A DNA stretch of 58,888 bases from Singulisphaera sp. GP187 (lineage in GTDB: Bacteria > Planctomycetota > GCA-002687715). Of the stretch, positions 52,642 through 58,888 are shown in pieces. Position numbers and translations under genes: made by a program. The notes below the pieces were generated by a model. The model saw only the letters and a program-made list of their open reading frames with translations, had not been told where the DNA came from and did not search any database. The number at the start of each line of letters is the position of its first letter. The stretch's first letter is position 1. The stretch is taken from the NCBI GenBank assembly GCA_945907755.1, contig CAMDTN010000014.1, forward strand, positions 1 through 58,888. The letters run 5' to 3'.

Positions 52642-53619
52642 TCAACTGTGACTTGCGGCCACCGCGCGCAAAGTGCGCTGGACGCATTGCCGCAAAGAAA
52701 GCGGCGCCACCACTTCAAATTCCACTCCAAATGACAACAGCACGCGAGCCAGCGCTTCCTCACTTGCTATTTGCGGATGCCACAAGCAAGCGCCGCCGGC
52801 GTCGTCATCAACACTACCGACCTCTGCGCTTTCGCGAATCCAACGGGCCGCTGTTCCGCTGAAACGCACGGTGGCCCGCGGCCGATCGCTTGGCCCAAGA
52901 AGTGGCTTGGTGCTCCAATCTTGCAGACACACAGCAGCCGGGATTTCAAAATGGCGCTTCAGGGCTATCAGCTTGCGCACGCGATCTAATCGGAAGGTGC
53001 GCGGCTCGGCTTCGCCTTCGACCAGCGCCACGAGGTACCAGTGGCCTTCGCGGCGCACACCGCCGTAAGGTTGCACGCACCAAGTGCGCACGCTGTCATC
53101 CCGTCCAGCGACATACTCGATCTCGATGACGCTGCGCTCGAAGGCCGCCGCTGCAACGCGTTGCAGAATGCCGGCGATCTGTTCGCTGCCCTCGTCAGAC
53201 GCAAGGGTGCGTTTGCTGAGAGCTTTGAACAACGCGCGCTGCTTCGGCCCCATCGCCTCTTCGACTTTGCGCAGCACGCTCTGCACACTGCTCGCAGGCC
53301 TCGCGCCCGCCGGTGCGGTGCTCTCGCAGGCGATCTTCAGTGCCAACGCTTCCAGCGCGTCCAAACTGACCGGGCGACGGAAATGATCCGCGAAAGCCAA
53401 GTGCACACGGTCGCCTTCCAGCGAAAAACAAATGTAATCGTGCGGGAAGTAGGGCGGCACGCCGCACATGAGCAGCGTGGTGCTGAGGTCTTCCAGCACT
53501 TGAGCGCGCGGGCTTTGGGCGCGCCTTGAAAGCTCGTCGATTGTGATGCCTTGATGCTGGCGCACGATGGGCACCAGATTCAGGCAACGGTTCAAAGCAG
53601 TGATGGTGTTGTCGGCCAT
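52642..53619 (-). CDS. WYL-domain transcription factor, PafC-like
   Basis: 325 residues from ATG 53619, eight bases after the other WYL gene. N-terminal winged helix-turn-helix (LVPIVRQHQGITIDELSRRA ... VLEDLSTTLLMCGVPPY), then a WYL domain with HWYLVALVEGEAEPRTFRLDRV and a C-terminal WCX extension. PafB-PafC pairs activate DNA-damage genes in actinobacteria; the tandem arrangement here resembles them, but the target is unknown. The WYL motif itself is intact. Confidence 0.85.
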   Translation of the reverse strand: MADNTITALNRCLNLVPIVRQHQGITIDELSRRAQSPRAQVLEDLSTTLLMCGVPPYFPHDYICFSLEGDRVHLAFADHFRRPVSLDALEALALKIACESTAPAGARPASSVQSVLRKVEEAMGPKQRALFKALSKRTLASDEGSEQIAGILQRVAAAAFERSVIEIEYVAGRDDSVRTWCVQPYGGVRREGHWYLVALVEGEAEPRTFRLDRVRKLIALKRHFEIPAAVCLQDWSTKPLLGPSDRPRATVRFSGTAARWIRESAEVGSVDDDAGGACLWHPQIASEEALARVLLSFGVEFEVVAPLSLRQCVQRTLRAVAASHS

Positions 53620-53627
53620 GGCATTCT

Positions 53628-54677
53628 TCAGCCTGCGGATGCAGCGCGCGAGGTCTGTTCGCTTGGCACTTCCTTCGTGGCGTGACAGCGCAAGAGTTTT
53701 TCTGTGGCTGTCTTCACTGCCTGACGCAGCGACGCGGGCGAGTCCACCACGACATCGCCGCCTCGTGCCAGCAACCAAGGCACCAACTGTTCGGGGCTGC
53801 GCACACTCAACTCGTAACGCACACCGTTGGTATCGCAGCCCACGCGTGTAGCGCGCGGCGGCAGGATCGGCGTGGCCTTACCTTCAGGCACGCGCAGAAC
53901 CACCGTCACAGGCTTGCGTTCGCCAATCTGCCAACCCTCGTTGTGCAAGTGCTGCGCAAGGCTGAAGGCTGCTGGGACATCGAAGTCGGCGGCATCTCGT
54001 TGGCTGCATGTTTGCACGCCGCCTTGAATGCGGCCGAGTTTGAATGTGCGGACTTCCTTCTTGCCCTTGCAGAGGCCCACGACATACCAGGCGCCTCGCA
54101 CCATGCCGACTCCGTAGGGCTCGATCTCTCGCAGTGCCGTGGGGCTGCTGAGCGACGAATAAACAAAACGCACGCGTCGGCTGCCCGCCACCGCATTCGC
54201 GAGCACAGCTAAGACTTCTTGGCCGGCAGGGTCGCCGCTTTGGGCCCGCAGGGTGGTGAGTGCACCCAGCTCTGCACCAAGGTCGCCGTCGGGCAAATCC
54301 ACCGAGAGCTTGCGCAGCGCGCTCTTCAGCGCTTCGCCGAGCAAGCCACCGCCAGTGGCCACTTCACCTACCCGCGCAGCCATGCTCAGCACCGCAGCAT
54401 CCTCTTGGGTGAACTCCATCTCGCGTTGCAGCAAGGCATCCTTGCGCACGATGTACCCGCACTGGCCTTGGCGATCGTCGACATATTCGGCGTGAATCGA
54501 AAGGAGACGCAACTCGCGTTTGTCGCGCTCGAAACGCTTCTCGATGGCGTCTGCGGAAGCCGCATCGTCGTAGCCGATGACATGCCCACGGATGGCACTG
54601 AACGGAATCGGGGCCTTGGATGCCAACAAAAACGACACCAAGTTCAGCAACCGTTCCAGTTTGCCTACATCCGCCAT
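53628..54677 (-). CDS. WYL-domain transcription factor, PafB-like
   Basis: 349 residues from ATG 54677. N-terminal helix-turn-helix (KLERLLNLVSFLL ... AIEKRFERDKRELRLL), WYL domain (EIEPYGVGMVRGAWYVVGL, with Tyr-Val in place of Tyr-Leu, then FKLGRI) and a WCX domain. The C-terminal 20 residues are Ser/Ala-rich and probably disordered. It is the first gene of the seven-gene chain leading to Minf_1886 and has a promoter-like sequence about 85 bases upstream. Confidence 0.87.
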   Translation of the reverse strand: MADVGKLERLLNLVSFLLASKAPIPFSAIRGHVIGYDDAASADAIEKRFERDKRELRLLSIHAEYVDDRQGQCGYIVRKDALLQREMEFTQEDAAVLSMAARVGEVATGGGLLGEALKSALRKLSVDLPDGDLGAELGALTTLRAQSGDPAGQEVLAVLANAVAGSRRVRFVYSSLSSPTALREIEPYGVGMVRGAWYVVGLCKGKKEVRTFKLGRIQGGVQTCSQRDAADFDVPAAFSLAQHLHNEGWQIGERKPVTVVLRVPEGKATPILPPRATRVGCDTNGVRYELSVRSPEQLVPWLLARGGDVVVDSPASLRQAVKTATEKLLRCHATKEVPSEQTSRAASAG

Positions 54678-54763
54678 CCGCCACCCCTCAAAGACTTGCT
54701 TCCCCTGTCGAAGCGAAGACCGCTCCGAGTGCTGCCTGCGCCCACCGCCAATGCAGCGCTGCG

Positions 54764-54793
54764 ATGCTATCCACGCCAAGGCCTGAGGGTCAA
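54764..54793 (-). promoter_or_regulatory. Candidate promoter of the WYL-dnaA-holB operon
   Basis: TTGACC (54793-54788) and TAGCAT (54769-54764) on the minus strand with 18-base spacing, about 87 bases before the first WYL gene. The gap to the MATE stop (54678-54836) is 159 bases and otherwise shows only a seven-T run near 54802. Confidence 0.38.
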
Positions 54794-54836
54794 CCCGCTG
54801 TTTTTTTCGTCCCGAAGTTGTGCTGGCAGAGGCAGT

Positions 54837-56210
54837 TCAGCGCTTGCGGGTTTTCCATTTGCCGCGTTGCCAGAGCACGGAGTACAGCAAAGCTGCAACG
54901 GCATGCACTCCTCCAATGCACCACCACACCGCCGCTGGGCCGCGCCCACCTGTTGTGGGTGCGATGGTCATGGCCAACGGCAACAGCAGCACGAGGTAGA
55001 GCCCGATGTCCAAGACCATGGCGGTGCGCGTGCTGCCAGCGCCGTTCAACCCGCGCGCCAACACCACGCCCACGCCCAACCCGGGCATGAATGGCAACAG
55101 CACGCTCAAGTAATTGCGCGCGGCTGCAAGGCTCTCCGGGCGCAATTCGGGCATCAACCCCAACAGCACAGGCTCGTGCCACCACCACAGCGCGGCGGCA
55201 GCGAGGCCCATGCAAATCGCTGCGGCGGCCGCCAACACCCACACGCCGCGCCCCGCGCGCTGCGCTTCACCGGCGCCGAGGTTTTGTGCCACGAACGGCG
55301 TTGCTGCTGCGCCAAATCCAAGACCCATGAACACCGCCAGCATTTCGAGGCGCACACAAAGGCCGACTCCATCCATGAAGGCGGATGCAGAGCCTTGGGT
55401 GAGCTCGCGAGCGATGCGCAACATCAAGAACACCGACACCACCCGAGCGGCCAGTTGCAGCGAAGTTGGCAGGCCTTGCGCCAACAAACTGCGCAACGAA
55501 GGCACACCTCCGATGAGCTGCCGCCCCCGCAGCCGCAACCCGTTCACTCCGCGCAGCAACAGCAAGACCCCCAACACGGCGAACAGCAACTGCGCCAACA
55601 CGGTGCCGAGAGCTGCGCCAGCCACTCCCATACGCGGCAGACCTGCGAGTCCGTAGATCAGCCCCGCTGCGAAAACCAAATTGGCGATGTTGGCACCAAC
55701 GAGAATTGCCAGCGGCCAGCGCCCAGACCCCGCCGCACGCAAGATGGCGGTGGTCTGCAAGATGAAGATCATTCCGGCCATGCCGTAGCCCATGATGGCG
55801 AGGTAAGCGACGCCGTCCTCCACCACGGCTGCGTTGTCGATGGCGAAAAATTCAACCAGCGGTCGCGCCCCCAATCCGAAAGCGCAGGCGCACAGCAGCG
55901 AGGCGAACCCCGCAAGGCGCAACGATTCCTCTGCGATGCGCTGCGCTTCTTCGTGGCGCCCGGCACCCAACGCGCGCGACAATCTTTCCACGGTGGCAGT
56001 ACTGAGTCCGTCGAACAGCAAGAATCCCAGCGGCAAAATCAGCCCGCCGATGGTGACGCTCGCCACGGCGCCTGGCCCGAGGCGCGCGACCATCACCATG
56101 TCCACCAAATTGAACAGCCCATGGGCCAACATGCCGCAAGCCAGCGGCGTGCCTAGTAAGAGCGTCTGCCGCACCAGCGGTCCGGATGTCAGCGCGCTGT
56201 GCGTTTTCAC
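54837..56210 (-). CDS. MATE-family membrane transporter
   Basis: 457 residues with about twelve hydrophobic spans. Starts at GTG 56210, overlapping the reductase stop as GTGA. The MATE pattern is visible in the first half (LACGMLAHGLFNLVDMVMVARLG split by a turn, VTIGGLILPLG) and repeated in the second (GLCVRLEMLAVFMGLGFGAAATPFVAQNLGA). MATE pumps export cationic drugs with Na+ or H+, but they belong to the same MOP superfamily as Wzx sugar flippases. Tight coupling to GDP-sugar genes makes a glycan role worth considering. Confidence 0.88.
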   Translation of the reverse strand: MKTHSALTSGPLVRQTLLLGTPLACGMLAHGLFNLVDMVMVARLGPGAVASVTIGGLILPLGFLLFDGLSTATVERLSRALGAGRHEEAQRIAEESLRLAGFASLLCACAFGLGARPLVEFFAIDNAAVVEDGVAYLAIMGYGMAGMIFILQTTAILRAAGSGRWPLAILVGANIANLVFAAGLIYGLAGLPRMGVAGAALGTVLAQLLFAVLGVLLLLRGVNGLRLRGRQLIGGVPSLRSLLAQGLPTSLQLAARVVSVFLMLRIARELTQGSASAFMDGVGLCVRLEMLAVFMGLGFGAAATPFVAQNLGAGEAQRAGRGVWVLAAAAAICMGLAAAALWWWHEPVLLGLMPELRPESLAAARNYLSVLLPFMPGLGVGVVLARGLNGAGSTRTAMVLDIGLYLVLLLPLAMTIAPTTGGRGPAAVWWCIGGVHAVAALLYSVLWQRGKWKTRKR

Positions 56211-57124
56211 GGCACGGAAGCGCCGCGCGCGCCCGCGAGGATCTCGGACAAGGCTTGATTCACAGTGCGCTTGGGTGCCCAGCCGGTTGCTGCTGCCAAG
56301 CGCTCAGCGCAGCCGACAATGCATGGCGGATCTTGCGCGCGCAGGCGCGAAGGGTCTATCTTCACCGTGAATTGCACTGTGGATTGCCGCAGCATTTCGT
56401 CCAGTGCCGCACGCAACGACAACGCCTGCCCTGAAGCCACATTGAAGATCCATTCGGCGCCAGCGTAGGCAAGCAACGCGAGATACGCATCGATCACATC
56501 GGCAACATGCAAAAAGTCGCGCTCGGCTGCGAGGTTTCCTACGCGCAGCAGCGCTGGCGCCAATCCACGCTCCGCTTTTGCAATCTGTGCTGCGAAGTGT
56601 GCCAGCGACAACTTGGGGTTCATGCCCGCACCGATGTGGTTGAACGGGCGCACGATTTTCACATCCAGCCCCTGTGCTTTGGCGCGCTGGCACAAATGCT
56701 CCGCAGCCAGTTTCTGAAGCCCGTAGGGGTGGGTTGCGTCGAGCGGCGCTTCTTCACGCAAGGGCAAGTGCTGCGGCAATGGATCGCCATACACCGTGCA
56801 CGAAGAGACATAAAGCACCTGTGGCGCGGGCGTTTGTGCCGCCGCCGCTTGCAACACATGCAGCGTGCCTCCGACATTCACCGCGTAGCTGTGGCGCGGG
56901 TTTGCAGCCACATCGGGCAGATAAGTTTTCGCCGCGAGCTGCACCACTGCATTCGGGCGCAACGCGTTGAAGCACGCAAGCACCGCGTCGCGAGAAGTCA
57001 CATCGAGCGCCGTATTGTCGAGTCCAGTGCTGACGCGCACGCCGACATGAGCGAGCGCGGCCACGAGTTGTCGGCCGACGAAACCGCGAGCCCCAGTCAC
57101 CAGCACATGTGCAGGCAAGGGCAT
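56207..57124 (-). CDS. GDP-6-deoxy-hexose reductase-like SDR protein
   Basis: 305 residues from ATG 57124, ten bases after gmd. Short Rossmann SDR with GARGFVGRQLVAAL, LAAKTYLPDVAANP, SSCTVYGD, the YGLQKLAAE Tyr-Lys pair and RPFNHIGAGMNPK. The RPFNHxGxG motif is characteristic of GDP-4-keto-6-deoxymannose reductases (RMD), which make GDP-D-rhamnose (or GDP-6-deoxytalose). It uses the product of the gmd gene next door. Confidence 0.85.
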   Translation of the reverse strand: MPLPAHVLVTGARGFVGRQLVAALAHVGVRVSTGLDNTALDVTSRDAVLACFNALRPNAVVQLAAKTYLPDVAANPRHSYAVNVGGTLHVLQAAAAQTPAPQVLYVSSCTVYGDPLPQHLPLREEAPLDATHPYGLQKLAAEHLCQRAKAQGLDVKIVRPFNHIGAGMNPKLSLAHFAAQIAKAERGLAPALLRVGNLAAERDFLHVADVIDAYLALLAYAGAEWIFNVASGQALSLRAALDEMLRQSTVQFTVKIDPSRLRAQDPPCIVGCAERLAAATGWAPKRTVNQALSEILAGARGASVP

Positions 57125-57134
57125 GGCGTAGTTC

Positions 57135-58124
<990 letters not shown>

Positions 58125-58133
58125 CTACAGGGG

Positions 58134-58161
58134 TTGCACTCTTCGAACTCCTTGCCAGAAT
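58134..58161 (+). promoter_or_regulatory. Candidate tRNA promoter
   Basis: TTGCAC (58134-58139) and CAGAAT (58156-58161), 16-base spacing, ending 15 bases before the tRNA. Plausible sigma70-type promoter for the tRNA gene. Confidence 0.4.
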
Positions 58162-58176
58162 GCCCGCGGTCCGCTG

Positions 58177-58250
58177 GGGCGTATAGCTCAGTTGGCTAGA
58201 GCGCCACATTGACATTGTGGAGGTCACTGGTTCGAGCCCAGTTACGCCCA
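58177..58250 (+). tRNA. tRNA-Val(GAC)
   Basis: A full cloverleaf of 74 bases: acceptor GGGCGTA/TACGCCC, D stem GCTC/GAGC, anticodon stem CCACA/TGTGG with loop TTGACAT (anticodon GAC at 58211-58213), variable loop AGGTC, T stem ACTGG/CCAGT with loop TTCGAGC, and discriminator A58250. The CCA end is not encoded (ATCA follows). GAC reads valine codons GTC/GTT. Confidence 0.95.
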
Positions 58251-58251
58251 T

Positions 58252-58293
58252 CAAGCTCTCGGTTGCCAAGCGCATCCGAGAGCTTGTTTTTTT
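58252..58293 (+). terminator. Rho-independent terminator after tRNA-Val
   Basis: Perfect 11-bp stem (caagctctcgg 58252-58262 with ccgagagcttg 58276-58286), 13-base loop, followed by seven T (58287-58293). It starts one base after the tRNA. Confidence 0.92.
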
Positions 58294-58318
58294 GCGCGCC
58301 GTGATCCCCGCTGAGCAC

Positions 58319-58888
58319 TCAGCGCCCGATGGCGTCGAGGTGGCGCTGCACCTCCTCCACCGTCGCGCCTTTGGCACCTGCTTGCGCAAGGGTCATGGCC
58401 TTGGCGAACGATGCGCGCGCAGCAGCGTGGAGCGCTGGGTCCTCCGTTTCGATGCGGCCCTTTTCGAAATGCGCACGCAAATGCAAATCTTGTCGCGATG
58501 CTTCGAAAGCAACCGCTTCGCTGTAAAAACGTATGGCCGTTGCTGGGTCGCGCGAGCGGCGCGCGAGGTCGGCGCGCTCCAACCAAAGCGACATCTTCTC
58601 TATCGGTGTTAGCTCGGAGGCGGCGGCTGCCGCTGCCTCGAGATGCTTCAACCAAGCGGCCTGCACCGAGGCACGCATCTTCTCATCCAACGCTTGCCCG
58701 GCATCGCTGTCGAGCCAACGGAAGCACTCGCTCGCGCACAAGTCGCCGGGGCTGAGCGCACTGAACTCTTGTGCTGCTTGTAATGCTTCGGCGTGGCGCG
58801 CCACCACCGGGTCGCGCAGATAGAAAACCAATTTCATGCGCGCCATCGGCGCTTCCATGCTCTCCGGATAATGCGCCAGCAACTTGCG
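58319..58888 (-). CDS. Unknown helical protein, possibly cut at the right edge
   Basis: The minus-strand frame is open from the stop at 58319-58321 to the window edge, so the true start may lie outside. In-window ATG choices are 58858 (MEAPMARMK) and two codons near it. About 180-190 residues, mostly alpha-helical, Ala-rich, with a TPR-like segment (SLWLERADLARRSRDPATAIRFYSEAVAFE). No recognised family, signal peptide or membrane span. It converges on the tRNA terminator. Confidence 0.7.
   Translation of the reverse strand, partial: RKLLAHYPESMEAPMARMKLVFYLRDPVVARHAEALQAAQEFSALSPGDLCASECFRWLDSDAGQALDEKMRASVQAAWLKHLEAAAAAASELTPIEKMSLWLERADLARRSRDPATAIRFYSEAVAFEASRQDLHLRAHFEKGRIETEDPALHAAARASFAKAMTLAQAGAKGATVEEVQRHLDAIGR

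Noticed and set aside
54219-56156. 645-residue plus-strand open frame opposite the WYL and MATE genes
   Set aside because: Gln/His/Arg-rich low-complexity product with no motifs; the minus-strand MATE and WYL proteins are clear, so this is a GC-driven shadow.

Overview
The window looks like a chromosomal segment of a planctomycete-type (PVC superphylum) bacterium. The evidence is a DUF1501 gene paired with a large PSCyt/DUF1549/DUF1553 cytochrome protein, a Minf_1886-type gene, and the general gene style. This is inference from family content; no marker gene or database search was available. Genes are tightly packed and almost all on the minus strand. I see no phage, insertion sequence, CRISPR array or rRNA.

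Layout. 1-535: start of a secreted kinesin-light-chain-type TPR protein running off the left edge. 1020-5646: the DUF1501 / cytochrome pair. 5678-6159: a small DUF1579 gene broken by one missing base. 6141-9475: a helicase-exonuclease pair resembling the mitomycin repair factors MrfA/MrfB. 9521-10456: a sugar-kinase-like ATPase. 10573-14520 (+): a very large TPR lipoprotein. 14543-26754: a complete XrtA-type exopolysaccharide/protein-sorting locus with exosortase fused to EpsI, export lipoprotein, chain-length protein, two ATPases, three glycosyl/sugar transferases, an O-antigen-ligase-like protein and a deacetylase. 27044-39350: a 12-gene chain, mostly overlapping by 1-4 bases, that starts with accB-accC and continues with genes for nucleotide sugars (UDP-xylose, GlcN-6-P, UDP-HexNAcA, UDP-ManNAc, dTDP-rhamnose) and a glycosyltransferase. 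39502-42108: moaC-mog and comM. 42195-43876: an unusual radical SAM gene and a small unknown gene. 43983-46403 (+): a C-terminal-processing-type protease with an EF-hand-like repeat insert inside its catalytic domain. 46412-54677: an apparent seven-gene operon of two WYL regulators, an exported peptidase, a divergent DnaA, thymidylate kinase, DNA polymerase III delta' and Minf_1886. 54837-58109: gmd, a deoxysugar reductase and a coupled MATE transporter. 58177-58250: tRNA-Val(GAC) followed by a strong terminator. The right edge holds an unknown protein.

How the parts work together. The sugar operon and the gmd/reductase pair supply activated sugars. The XrtA locus assembles, exports and trims a polysaccharide and presumably anchors PEP-CTERM-like proteins, although no such substrate lies in the window. 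The most unusual parts are the WYL-led operon with a DnaA whose arginine-finger positions are valine, the kinase-like EPS ATPase whose P-loop lysine is lost, the protease with a calcium-loop insert, and the radical SAM enzyme with CX10CX2C spacing.
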